Assembly: GCF_016805305.1 (NCBI RefSeq)
Contig: NZ_JAERQN010000013.1
Span: 1 to 64,000 of the forward strand
Direction: 5' to 3'
Length of the DNA: 64,000 nt
Source of the DNA: Falsiroseomonas ponticola
GTDB taxonomy: Bacteria; Pseudomonadota; Alphaproteobacteria; Acetobacterales; Acetobacteraceae
The notes beneath the pieces are model-generated. The model was not told the DNA's origin, searched no databases, and saw only the letters and a list, made by a program, of their open reading frames with translations. How positions within the stretch are numbered: the stretch's first letter is position 1; each line of letters begins with the position of its first letter. The position numbers and the translations under genes were made by a program. This document shows, piece by piece, positions 24,140-32,844 of the stretch.

Positions 24140-25309
24140 ATGACGAAAGCGCCGCCGCTGATCGGCGTCATCAATGCCGGCTCCTCCTCCGTGAAGGCGG
24201 CGGTCTTCGCGGGGGAACAGCGCGTGCTGTCCTGCGTGGTGGAGGGCATCGGCGCCCATCCGGCCGCGCGGGCGAAGGATGCGGCGGGCACCGCGCTGCC
24301 GCCGCCCGCGCTCGACCCCGCGCCGCGCAACCCGGGGGAGGCCGCGTCCCTGCTGCTGCCCTGGCTGCGCGCGCAGCTCGGCGGGCAGGCGCTGTCCGCC
24401 ATCGGCCATCGCGTGGTGCATGGCGGCGCGCATCACGCGCGGCCGGAGCGCATCACGCCCGCGCTGCTGGCGGAGCTGGAGGGCCTGGTGCCGCTGGCGC
24501 CGCTGCATGAGCCGCACAACCTGGCGCCGATCCGCGCCATCGCGGCGCTGGAGCCGGCGCTGCCGCAGGTCGCGTGCTTCGACACGGCTTTCCACCGGTC
24601 GATGCCGGCGGTGAACCAGGCCTTCGCCATCCCGGCCGCGCTGGCCGATTCCGGCATCCGCCGCTACGGCTTCCATGGCCTGTCCTACGACTACATCGCC
24701 GGCGCGCTGCCCCCGCCGCTGCGGCAGGGGCGCGTCGTGGTCGCGCATCTCGGCAATGGCGCCTCCGCCTGCGCCATGCGGGCGGGCGTCTCGGTCGCCA
24801 CCACCATGGGCTTCACGGCGCTGGATGGGCTGCCCATGGGCACGCGCAGCGGCGCCATCGATCCGGGGGTGGTCCTGCACCTGATGCAGGCGCGGGGCAT
24901 GGGCGCGGATGAGGTGCAGGACCTGCTCTACAAGCGGTCGGGCCTGCTGGGGCTATCGGGCGGCCTGTCCTCCGACATGCGGGACCTGCTGGCCAGCGAC
25001 GACCCGCGTGCCGCCTTCGCCGTCGAGGTCTTCTGCATCGCCGTGGCGCGCGCCATCGCGTCGCTCGCGGTCACGCTGGGCGGGCTGGATGGCATCGTCT
25101 TCACCGCCGGCATCGGGGAACACGCGGCGCCGGTGCGCGCCGCCGTGCTGCGGCAGCTGGCCTGGCTCGGCGTGACACTGGACGAAGCGGCCAACGCCAC
25201 GCATGGCCCGCGCATCAGCACGGCCGACAGCCGCATCACCGCGCTGGTGCTGCCGACCGACGAGGAACGCATGATCGCGCGCCACACGGCGAGCCTGGCG
25301 CTCAGCTGA
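24140..25309 (+). CDS. ackA: Acetate/propionate kinase
   Basis: Interconverts acetate (or propionate) plus ATP and the acyl-phosphate, 389 aa. ASKHA motifs: NAGSSSVKAAVF at the N-terminus, IGHRVVHGGAHH, VACFDTAFHRSMP, YGFHGLSYDYI, VAHLGNGASACAM, DGLPMGTRSGAIDPGV, and FTAGIGEHAAPVRA. No phosphotransacetylase or phosphoketolase is adjacent, so its metabolic partner is outside the window. Its end overlaps the convergent DMT transporter gene by 8 nt. Confidence 0.93.
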   Translation: MTKAPPLIGVINAGSSSVKAAVFAGEQRVLSCVVEGIGAHPAARAKDAAGTALPPPALDPAPRNPGEAASLLLPWLRAQLGGQALSAIGHRVVHGGAHHARPERITPALLAELEGLVPLAPLHEPHNLAPIRAIAALEPALPQVACFDTAFHRSMPAVNQAFAIPAALADSGIRRYGFHGLSYDYIAGALPPPLRQGRVVVAHLGNGASACAMRAGVSVATTMGFTALDGLPMGTRSGAIDPGVVLHLMQARGMGADEVQDLLYKRSGLLGLSGGLSSDMRDLLASDDPRAAFAVEVFCIAVARAIASLAVTLGGLDGIVFTAGIGEHAAPVRAAVLRQLAWLGVTLDEAANATHGPRISTADSRITALVLPTDEERMIARHTASLALS

Positions 25310-26213
25310 TCCGCCGCGCCTCCCGCGCCCGCACCCGTTCGCGATGCGCGGTGTAGAGGCCGGCGGCGGCGATCACCGCGCCGCCCGCGAAGGTCCAGCC
25401 ATCCGGCACCGCGCCGAAGCCGATATAGCCGACCAGGCTGGAGGTCACGAGCTGCACATAGGCGAAGGGCGCCAGCACGCTGGCCGGGGCGGCGCGATAG
25501 GCCAGCACCACCAGCGCATGCGGGATGGAGGAGACGAGCCCCACCAGCATGCCGAAGCCCACCTGCCCCGCATCCGGCGTCTGCCAGCCGAAGGGCAGCA
25601 GGACCGTGAACAGCAGGAAGCCCACCCCCGCACTCCAGATCAGCGTCGTCTCCGGCGGGTCACCGCCCGCACCGGCCATCTTGCGCGTCGCGATCACCGC
25701 GCCGGCCCAGAAGGCCGCGGTCAGCAGCGGCAGCAGCGCGGCCGCCTGGAACACGCCCGATCCCGGCCGCACCACGATCAGCACGCCCACCAGCCCGACC
25801 GCGATGGCGGACCAGCGGCGCCAGCCCACCTTCTCCGCCAGGAAGATCACCGACAGCACGGTGATGAAGGCGGGGGAGACGAAGTTGATGGCCGTCGCCT
25901 CCGCCAGCGGCAGCACGCGAAGCGCGAAGGTCATGGCCAGCGCCGATCCCGCGACGCCCAGGCCGCGCGCCACCTGCAGCCAGGGCCGCCGCGCCGCCAG
26001 GAAGCGCGTGCCGCCGCGCCGCGCGATGAAGAGCAGCGCCAGCAGGAAGAAGGTCGCGAAGCGGATCCAGGCGACCATGAGGGGTGCCAGCGTCTGCGTC
26101 AGCTGCTTCGACATCGCATCCGCGATGGAGAAGAGCGTGATCGACACCAGCATGAGGAGGATGCCCCGCACCGGATCGTCGGGCCGGGGCGGCGGGGGGA
26201 TGCTGGCGGACAT
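25302..26213 (-). CDS. DMT-superfamily transporter (EamA repeats)
   Basis: Inner-membrane protein, 303 aa, with about ten hydrophobic helices in two EamA halves (for example GILLMLVSITLFSIADAMSK, ATAINFVSPAFITVLSVIFL, LVSSIPHALVVLAYRAAPAS). The proline- and acid-rich N-terminus and the arginine-rich C-terminal tail are likely cytoplasmic. The substrate is unknown; family members export metabolites or amino acids. It lies 45 nt downstream of the 2-hydroxyacid dehydrogenase on the same strand and could be part of that unit. Confidence 0.9.
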   Translation of the reverse strand: MSASIPPPPRPDDPVRGILLMLVSITLFSIADAMSKQLTQTLAPLMVAWIRFATFFLLALLFIARRGGTRFLAARRPWLQVARGLGVAGSALAMTFALRVLPLAEATAINFVSPAFITVLSVIFLAEKVGWRRWSAIAVGLVGVLIVVRPGSGVFQAAALLPLLTAAFWAGAVIATRKMAGAGGDPPETTLIWSAGVGFLLFTVLLPFGWQTPDAGQVGFGMLVGLVSSIPHALVVLAYRAAPASVLAPFAYVQLVTSSLVGYIGFGAVPDGWTFAGGAVIAAAGLYTAHRERVRAREARRIS

Positions 26214-26258
26214 GGCGGGCAGGTAACCACGCCCGCGCGCGTCGCGTCCAACGCTGCG

Positions 26259-27236
26259 TCAGTAGCCGCGGTCGAGCCCCACGACCTGGTGAAGCGCCTC
26301 GCCTGCCCGGAAGCGCGCGACATTGGCGAAGAAGGCGCGGAGGCACCGCTCCGCATAGGCGCCGGGATCATAGAGCCCGCAATGCGGCGTGATGATGAGG
26401 TTGGGCGTGTCCCAGAGCGGGCTGTCCGGCGGCAGCGGTTCCTGCGGCAGCGCATCCAGCACCGCGCCGCCCAGCGTGCCGTCCCGCAGCTTGGCCGCCA
26501 GCGCCCCGGCATCCAGGATCTCCCCCCGGCCGATATTCACGACACCGGCATGGGGCGGCAGCCGATCCAGCTCCGCCCTTCCGACCAGGCCGTTGGTGGC
26601 CGGCGTCAGCGGCAGGGCGATGATCAGGAAATCAGCGCGGGGCAGCTGCGCGCGGAAGCCATCGCCCTGGGACATCTCCGCCACCGCGGGATGCGGGCGG
26701 CCGGACTGGCTGTTGCCCAGCACCACCGTGCCCTGCGCCGCCAGCGCCTCCGCCGCCGCGCCTCCCAGCGCGCCCATGCCGAGGATCAGCACGGTCTTCC
26801 CTGCCACGGTGCCGCCGGATCGCGGCGCCCAGCGATGCTCGCGCTGCGCCGTCACCAGCGCGGGGATGAAATTGTTCAGCATCAGCACCGCGGCGAGGCT
26901 GTATTCCGCGGCCTTGGGGATGTGCGTGCCGCTCGCATTGGTGAGCGTCACGCTGTCCGGCAGGCCCGCCTTCAGCAGCCATTCCACGCCCGCGCTGGAA
27001 TAGCTGATCCAGCGCAGCCTGGGCGCGCGGCGCGGCAGGTCCTGCAGCGGCGCGGGGCCGACGAGGAACAGCACCTCGGCCTCCGCCAGCGCGGCATCGA
27101 AGGCGGCGGGGTCCGTGGAATGGCTGGCCGCCACCCCCTCCCCCGCCGTCTCGGCCAGCAATCGCTCCCACAGCCCCGCGTTGAAGGCCCCCGCCTGCAT
27201 GGAGGCGGGGTTCACCTGCGCGTGGAGACGGATCAC
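26259..27236 (-). CDS. D-2-hydroxyacid dehydrogenase (NAD-binding)
   Basis: 325 aa. The Rossmann motif is ILGMGALGGAAAEALAAQG. Catalytic triad: Arg in VVNIGRGEILD, Glu in LPQEPLPPDSPLWDTP, His in IITPHCGLYDPGAY. The GTG at 27236 overlaps the stop of the upstream Bug gene (GTGA), a common arrangement in this window; an ATG at residue 13 is the alternative. It may reduce a glyoxylate- or hydroxypyruvate-like acid bound by the partner Bug protein (inference). Confidence 0.87.
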   Translation of the reverse strand: MIRLHAQVNPASMQAGAFNAGLWERLLAETAGEGVAASHSTDPAAFDAALAEAEVLFLVGPAPLQDLPRRAPRLRWISYSSAGVEWLLKAGLPDSVTLTNASGTHIPKAAEYSLAAVLMLNNFIPALVTAQREHRWAPRSGGTVAGKTVLILGMGALGGAAAEALAAQGTVVLGNSQSGRPHPAVAEMSQGDGFRAQLPRADFLIIALPLTPATNGLVGRAELDRLPPHAGVVNIGRGEILDAGALAAKLRDGTLGGAVLDALPQEPLPPDSPLWDTPNLIITPHCGLYDPGAYAERCLRAFFANVARFRAGEALHQVVGLDRGY

Positions 27237-28207
27237 TGGTCCACGCGGATGTTGTTGGCGCGGATGATCTCGCCATAGCTGCGCGTCTGGGCGGAGAGGC
27301 GGTTGCGGAAGGAGGCCGCGCCATCGGCCTGCACCTCGCCCCCCAGCTCCCCGATCCGCGCCTTGATGGCGGGCTCGTTCAGCACGGCGGCGATCTCGCG
27401 CTCCAGCCGCGCGATCATGGCGGGCGGCGTCTGGCCCTGCACCAGCAGCCCCTGCCAGGTGCCGGCATCGGGTTCCGGCCAGCCGAGTTCGCGGAAGGTC
27501 GGCAGGTTGGGCAGGTTCGGGAAGCGGCGCGGGCCCGTCACGGCGATGCCGCGCATCTGGCCATTGACGACATAGGGCATGGATTGCGTGGCGCCCGCCA
27601 TCGTCACATTGGCCTCGTTCGAGACGAGGGAGACCAGCGCCGGCGCGCCGCCCCTGTAAGGCACATGCTCCATCGTCGTGCCCCAGGAAGACGCCAGCGA
27701 GAGGGCCACGATATGCGTCAGCGTGCCCGTGCCGGAATTGGCGGCGTTCAGGCGGCCCGGATTGGCCTTGGCATAGGCGACCAGCTCCGCCGCGTTCTGG
27801 ACGGGCAGGTTGTTGTTCACCGCCAGGATGTACGGCGCGTAGATCAGCATCTGCACCGGCGCCAGGTCCCGCTCCGCATCGAAGGGCATGCGGGTGAAGA
27901 GGAAGGGGTTGGTCGCCAGTACGGAGACATCGAGCAGCAGCATCGAATGCCCGTCCGGGCGGCTCTTCGCCACCGCATCCGCGCCGATATTGCCGCCGGC
28001 ACCCGCGCGGTTCTCCACCACCACATTCTGCCCGATGCGCGCGGCAAGCGGCCCGGCGATGAGGCGCGCGAGGATGTCGCTGGTGCCGCCCGGCGCGTTG
28101 GGCACGATGATGCGGACGGTCTGGTTGAAGTCCTGCGCGCGCAGCACGGCCGGCGTGCCGAGCAGCGGCGCGGCCAGGCCGGCCTGGAGGATCGTGCGGC
28201 GGTTCAT
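27233..28207 (-). CDS. Bug/TctC-family binding protein
   Basis: 324 aa periplasmic receptor with signal peptide (ILQAGLAAPLLGTPAVLRAQ). Motifs: QTVRIIVPNAPGGTSDILAR, VVVENRAGAGGNIGADAVAK, PDGHSMLLLDVSVLATNPFL, HVPYRGGAPALVSLVSNEAN, GLLVQGQTPPAMIARLEREI. It begins a unit with the 2-hydroxyacid dehydrogenase and, less certainly, the DMT transporter. The 127-bp gap to the MFS gene on the other strand is a probable divergent promoter. Confidence 0.9.
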   Translation of the reverse strand: MNRRTILQAGLAAPLLGTPAVLRAQDFNQTVRIIVPNAPGGTSDILARLIAGPLAARIGQNVVVENRAGAGGNIGADAVAKSRPDGHSMLLLDVSVLATNPFLFTRMPFDAERDLAPVQMLIYAPYILAVNNNLPVQNAAELVAYAKANPGRLNAANSGTGTLTHIVALSLASSWGTTMEHVPYRGGAPALVSLVSNEANVTMAGATQSMPYVVNGQMRGIAVTGPRRFPNLPNLPTFRELGWPEPDAGTWQGLLVQGQTPPAMIARLEREIAAVLNEPAIKARIGELGGEVQADGAASFRNRLSAQTRSYGEIIRANNIRVDQ

Positions 28208-28334
28208 CGGATGATTTCCTTCCCCGGGTGTTGCGCCCTGATTGGGCGTCGATCAGCCATCCTTGCGCGGGGCGCGCGGGCGCGACAACCTCGTCGGCGC
28301 GCGGCGGGGTGCCGGCGCGACAGGATGTGACGGC

Positions 28335-29702
28335 TTGCGCCTGACCGACCCGCGTTTCACCGCCGCCATCGTGGCCGCCCAGGTGCTGGCGCAGATCGGC
28401 GCCTTCACCCTGCCGGCGCTGCTGCCGGGCTACCTGGATCGCTGGGACCTTTCGGCCACGGAGGCCGGGTGGCTCGTCGGTGCCTTCTTCGCGGCCTATG
28501 TGGCGGCGGTGCCGGTGCTGGTTTCCCTGACGGACCGCGTGCCGGGGGTGCGCATCTACCTGGTGGGCGCGGGCTGCACGGCGGTGGCGCATCTCGGCTT
28601 CGGGCTGCTCGCGGAGGGGTTCTGGTCCGGCCTGGTGTTCCGCGCCATCGCGGGGGTGGGCTGGGCGGGCTGCTACATGCCCGGGCTGAAGGTGCTGGCG
28701 GACCGGCTGGAGGGTGCGGCGCAATCCCGCGCCGTGTCCTGGCATGCGGCGGGGGTGGGCATCGCGGGCGCAGCCTCCTTCGCCATGGCGGGGCTGCTGG
28801 ATGCGCTGGGCGGGCCGGCGGCGGCCTTCGGCTTCGGGGGCCTGGCGGCGCTGGTGGCGGGGGCGATCGGGGTCCTGGCGATGCCGCGCCACCTGCCGCC
28901 CCGCGCGCCGGATGCGCCCCCGCCCGCCGCGCTGCTGGATTTCCGGCCCGTCTTCCGCAACCGCGCCGCCATGGCCTGGATCGCGGGCTATACCGTCCAT
29001 ACCTGGGAACTCGCCGCGCTGCGGGCCTGGGGCGTCGCCTTCCTGGCGGCGAGCTTCGCCCGCGATGGCGCGCCCGCCTGGATGCCGGGGCCGGCGGCGA
29101 TCTTCACCGCGGCGGGGCTGGTCGGCATCGCCGTCTCCGTCACGGGGAACGAGACGGCGCAGCAGCATGGCCGCGCCAAGGTCGTGACCTGGGCCATGGC
29201 GCTGGCGGCGGGATTCTCCCTTGCCACGGGCGCCGCGGGCATGGCCTCGCCGATCCTCGCCGCGCTCTGCGTCATCGCCTGGAATGCCTGCATCTACCTC
29301 GACAGCTCGGCGCTGACGGGCGGCACGGTGCAGTCGGCTGCACCGGGGATGCGCGGGGCGACGATGGGGCTGCACAGCATGTGCGGCTATGCCGGCGGCT
29401 TCCTCGGGCCGCTTGGCGTCGGCGTGGCGCTGGACTGGGTGGGGCCGGATCGCGCGGTGGCCTGGGTGCTGGCCTTCGGGCACCTGGCGCCCTTCACGCT
29501 GCTGGGGCTGCTGGTGCTGCGCCGGCTCACAGGCCGTCCGGAAGTGCCGGCGGCTGAGGATCCGCAGGGGATTCTTCGTCGCGGCCAGGAAGCGGATGCC
29601 GCCGATGCTGATGGCATCGGCAAGTCCGCTGACGCCGCAGCGGCGGAAAGGACCCGCGGAGCCGACCCGTCCGGCATTCCCGGACGGCCTCCCAGCCGTT
29701 AA
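28335..29702 (+). CDS. MFS transporter
   Basis: Major facilitator with about twelve hydrophobic segments (IVAAQVLAQIGAFTLPALLP, GWLVGAFFAAYVAAVPVLVS, the loop-2/3 region SLTDRVPGVRIYL, AMAGLLDALGG), about 455 aa. No ATG precedes the first helix. TTG at 28335 has AGGA nine bases upstream and is preferred; TTG at 28242 would add a 31-residue Arg/Gly-rich extension. After the last helix (LLGLLVLRRLTG) comes an unusual 55-residue hydrophilic Ala/Asp/Glu-rich tail. The substrate is unknown. A 133-bp gap then separates it from the Srf-type operon. Confidence 0.85.
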   Translation: MRLTDPRFTAAIVAAQVLAQIGAFTLPALLPGYLDRWDLSATEAGWLVGAFFAAYVAAVPVLVSLTDRVPGVRIYLVGAGCTAVAHLGFGLLAEGFWSGLVFRAIAGVGWAGCYMPGLKVLADRLEGAAQSRAVSWHAAGVGIAGAASFAMAGLLDALGGPAAAFGFGGLAALVAGAIGVLAMPRHLPPRAPDAPPPAALLDFRPVFRNRAAMAWIAGYTVHTWELAALRAWGVAFLAASFARDGAPAWMPGPAAIFTAAGLVGIAVSVTGNETAQQHGRAKVVTWAMALAAGFSLATGAAGMASPILAALCVIAWNACIYLDSSALTGGTVQSAAPGMRGATMGLHSMCGYAGGFLGPLGVGVALDWVGPDRAVAWVLAFGHLAPFTLLGLLVLRRLTGRPEVPAAEDPQGILRRGQEADAADADGIGKSADAAAAERTRGADPSGIPGRPPSR

Positions 29703-29835
29703 CGCCGCGAAACACGCGCAACACGGCGCGATGCCGCCGTGGTGCCGCCATGCTTGCGCCATGCGTGGATGGTCGGCTTAGTGAAGAAGCAAGGCCCGGC
29801 ATCGTTTCATGCCCGGGACTCCTCGGGGATCCAGC

Positions 29836-31557
29836 ATGGCAGCGCCGCATTTCCTCCTGCAGACGCCGGTGGGGTCGGTGGTGCCGGTCGAGCTTGGCGG
29901 CCAGGCCGTCCAGGCGCGCTTCGCCGACCTCCAGCGCGCGGCCGGCGCGCAGGCCGGGCTCTTCGCCGAACCCGTCGCGACGCGCGATGCCACCGGCGCC
30001 ATCCTGTCCTTCGCCTGGTACGCGCCAGGGACGGAAGCCCAGCCGCTGTCGAGCCTCGGCCAGCCGCAGCGCGCCGCGGCCGAGTCGCAGCTGCGCGCCG
30101 CGCTGGCGGACCTCGCCCCGCGGGCGCAGGGCTCGGGCGGCGATGCGGCGCTGATCGCCGCCGCGCTGGCCCTGCCGAACAGCAGCGCCGTGCTGGTGGT
30201 GGATGGCAGGCCCGTGCTGGCGGGCTGGGGCCTGGTGCCGGCCGGCGATACGCGCGATGCCGCGACGCGCATCGCCGCCGTGCTCGGCCCCTTCCTGCCC
30301 GGCCCCGCTTCCGCCACGCCGGCCGCGCCGCGCGCGACGCCGACCCGCAGCGCGCCGCCCCCGCCGCCGCCCGTGCTGCCGACCGCGACGGCCGCGCCGA
30401 TCGGCCCGCGCCGCTTCTGGCTGGTGCCGGCGGCCATCGCCATCGCGCTGGTCTTCCTGGCGCTCGGCTTCTGGCTGGGCTGGAAGCTGCTGGCGGAGGC
30501 GGTCGCGAACCGCCCGCAGACCGCCGAATTCGTGGATCGCGACCGCGTCCGCCAGGCCATCGAATTGCAGCGCCGCGCCAATGAGGGCCTGGCCGAGGAG
30601 GTGGAGCGCGCCCGCCGCGCGGCGGAGGGCAATGTCTGCCAGGCGACGCCGCTGACCACGCCGCCGGGCCGCGGCCCCCTGCCGCAGGACCTGCCGGCGC
30701 GGCCGACGCCGCCCGCGACGCCGGATGCGCCGCTGGCGCCGCGGCCCAACAACCTGCTGCAGCTGCTCGACCAATCCGTGGTGCTGGTGGCGGGGCCGGG
30801 GCGGGATGGGCTCTCCATCGGCACGGGCTTCTTCATCGCGCCGGGCGTCGTCGTCACCAACGCGCATGTGGTGGCGGATGTGACGGGGCAGCTCGTCATC
30901 GCCTCCCGCCATCTCGGCCGCGCCTTCCCGGCGCAGGTCACGCGCCGCACGCCGCAGGCGCGCCCGGGCGAGCCCGATTTCGCGCTGCTCAGCGTCTCCG
31001 GCGTTCCCTCCCTCACGCCACTCACGCTGACGCGCCAGGCGCAGCGGCTGGATGAGGTGATCGCCGCCGGCTACCCCGCCGCCATCGTGCAGAACGATGC
31101 GCGCTTCCAGGCCGTGCTGCGGGGCGAGATGTCGCAGATGCCGGAGCTGGTGGTGACGGATGGCCGCATCTCCGCCATCCAGACGCTGGCCTCTGGCCTG
31201 GTGGCCATGCCGCATTCCGCCAATATCAGCCCCGGCAATTCCGGCGGGCCGCTGGTGGATCGCTGCGGGCGCGTGGCGGGGGTGAACACCTTCAACCACA
31301 TCAACGCGCAGCTGGCGGAACGCGTGAGCTACGCGCAGAAGACCGACGCGCTGCTGGCCTTCCTGCGGGAGGCGGGGATCAGCGTGGAGCCGGTGGACAG
31401 CGCCTGCGCGCCGACGCCGGAACCCGCCGCGGCCCCCGCCACGCCACCCTCCACGCCACCCGCCGCGCCCCCGGCCGCGACGCCCGGCACCCCGCCCGCC
31501 ACCCCCGCGCCGGCCCCGGCCACCCCCGCGCCCCCCGCCCCGACCCGGACGCGCTGA
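29836..31557 (+). CDS. Single-pass membrane protein with trypsin-like protease domain
   Basis: First gene of the Srf-type operon, 573 aa. Order: N-terminal domain with a VVDGRPVLAGWG motif (Trp131), Pro-rich linker, membrane helix about 194-218 (LVPAAIAIALVFLALGFWLG), a charged helical stretch, a Pro-rich linker, then an S1-type serine protease (about 310-520) and an Ala/Pro tail. Catalytic triad: His in VVTNAHVV, Asp in EPDFALL, Ser in ISPGNSGGPL, so the protease looks active and periplasmic. The N-domain, helix and Cys arrangement are shared with the next two genes. The ATG at 29836 gives the N-domain that aligns with them. Substrate unknown. Confidence 0.85.
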   Translation: MAAPHFLLQTPVGSVVPVELGGQAVQARFADLQRAAGAQAGLFAEPVATRDATGAILSFAWYAPGTEAQPLSSLGQPQRAAAESQLRAALADLAPRAQGSGGDAALIAAALALPNSSAVLVVDGRPVLAGWGLVPAGDTRDAATRIAAVLGPFLPGPASATPAAPRATPTRSAPPPPPPVLPTATAAPIGPRRFWLVPAAIAIALVFLALGFWLGWKLLAEAVANRPQTAEFVDRDRVRQAIELQRRANEGLAEEVERARRAAEGNVCQATPLTTPPGRGPLPQDLPARPTPPATPDAPLAPRPNNLLQLLDQSVVLVAGPGRDGLSIGTGFFIAPGVVVTNAHVVADVTGQLVIASRHLGRAFPAQVTRRTPQARPGEPDFALLSVSGVPSLTPLTLTRQAQRLDEVIAAGYPAAIVQNDARFQAVLRGEMSQMPELVVTDGRISAIQTLASGLVAMPHSANISPGNSGGPLVDRCGRVAGVNTFNHINAQLAERVSYAQKTDALLAFLREAGISVEPVDSACAPTPEPAAAPATPPSTPPAAPPAATPGTPPATPAPAPATPAPPAPTRTR

Positions 31558-31560
31558 GCC

Positions 31561-32844
31561 ATGTCCCGCAGCCTCGCGGCCACGACACGGGATGCGGAGC
31601 TTCGCGCCCTGGCGGCGGGCGGGCAGCCCGTGGCGGCCGCCTGGGGGCAGGTGACGGGCCACCTGATCCGCCGCCTCTCCTCCGCCCACGCCGCCATCTT
31701 CGCCGAGCCCAGCCCCGACCCCGCCCGCGGCACCACCGACTGGTACGCGGAGGGCGAGGGCGAGAGCATCGCCATCGATGACGACCCCGCCGCCGCCGCG
31801 CGGTTCGAGGAACTGGCCGCCGCCATCCGGGCGGAGGCCGAGCGCCTGGCGAATGAGCGCGACGAGGGGCTGCGCCTGCTGGGCGAGCTGCTGCGGCAGG
31901 CGATCGAGGTGCCGGGGCGGGAATTCATCCGGCTGCGGGGGGAGACCATCTTCCTCGTCGCCTGGGGCCATCACCGCGCGGGCCGCGCGGCGCCGGCGGA
32001 ACTCGTCCGTGCCCTGCCGGCGAAGGCCGCCCCCATGGCGATGCTGGCGCTGTCGCCGCTGGCGCGCGCGGCCAATTGGCTCTGGGCCGCGCTGGCGGCG
32101 GCGCTGCTGGCGCTGATGCTGGCGCTGGGCCTGTTCCTGGCCTGGCGCGATCCCTTCGGCTGGCTCGTGCCCCCGCCGATGCAATGCGTGGCCAACCCGG
32201 ACGATCTGGCGCTGCTGGAGGAGCTGAACCGGGTGCGGGAGGAGGAGGCCGCGCTGCGCCGCCAGATCGCCGATGCGGCGGAGGAGCTGGGCCGGCGCCG
32301 CCTGCTCTGCGAACCGCCGCCGCCCCCGCCCCGCCCCGCGCCGCCGCCCGCGCCCGAGCCGCCGCCGCGGGAGCCGGAGCCCGAGCCCGTGCCGCCCCCC
32401 CCGCCCCCCGCGCCGCCGCCGCCGGAGCCGCCGCGGCAGCCCCAGAACGACGATGCCGACCGCGCGCGGCGGGAAGGCGCGCAGGAAGGCCGGGTGCAGG
32501 TGATCCTGGGCTGGGACACGCGGGATGACCTGGACCTGTCCATCGTCTGCCCGGACGGGACCGTCATCTCCTACATGCAGCGGCAGGGCTGCGGCGGGAC
32601 GCTCGACGTGGATCGCAACGTGGGCAACCAGCGCACGCGGACGCCGGTGGAGAATGTCTATTTCGACAATCCCCAGCCCGGCACCTACCAGGTGCGCGTC
32701 CACCAGTATGACCATGTGGACCGGCAGGAGACGCCCTACCGCGTGACCATCCGCATCGCCGGCCAGCCCGACCGCACCATCACCGGCGTGGCGCGCCCCG
32801 GCCCGCCGCGGGTGGTGGACCGCTTCACCATCCCGGGCCGGTGA
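31561..32844 (+). CDS. Single-pass membrane protein with DUF2135/YfaP-like domain
   Basis: 427 aa, 3 nt after the protease gene. Order: N-terminal domain with FLVAWG motif (Trp135), membrane helix about 173-195 (WAALAAALLALMLALGLFLA), a coiled coil bounded by two Cys (MQCVANPDDLALLEELNRV to RRRLLCEP), a long Pro/Glu linker, then a beta-rich C-terminal domain with VILGWDTRDDLDLSIVCPDG, VENVYFDNPQPGTYQVRVHQ and PYRVTIRIAGQ. The W-D-DLDL pattern resembles DUF2135/YfaP and related extracellular beta-sandwich domains, a resemblance by eye. It is probably an envelope-exposed sensor or scaffold. Confidence 0.72.
   Translation: MSRSLAATTRDAELRALAAGGQPVAAAWGQVTGHLIRRLSSAHAAIFAEPSPDPARGTTDWYAEGEGESIAIDDDPAAAARFEELAAAIRAEAERLANERDEGLRLLGELLRQAIEVPGREFIRLRGETIFLVAWGHHRAGRAAPAELVRALPAKAAPMAMLALSPLARAANWLWAALAAALLALMLALGLFLAWRDPFGWLVPPPMQCVANPDDLALLEELNRVREEEAALRRQIADAAEELGRRRLLCEPPPPPPRPAPPPAPEPPPREPEPEPVPPPPPPAPPPPEPPRQPQNDDADRARREGAQEGRVQVILGWDTRDDLDLSIVCPDGTVISYMQRQGCGGTLDVDRNVGNQRTRTPVENVYFDNPQPGTYQVRVHQYDHVDRQETPYRVTIRIAGQPDRTITGVARPGPPRVVDRFTIPGR

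Noticed and set aside
20197..24402. Very long minus-strand open frame (about 1400 codons)
   Set aside because: It lies opposite the Bug and Mo-hydroxylase genes, is rich in His/Arg/Gln runs with no family motif, and is explained by GC-rich codon bias of the real plus-strand genes.
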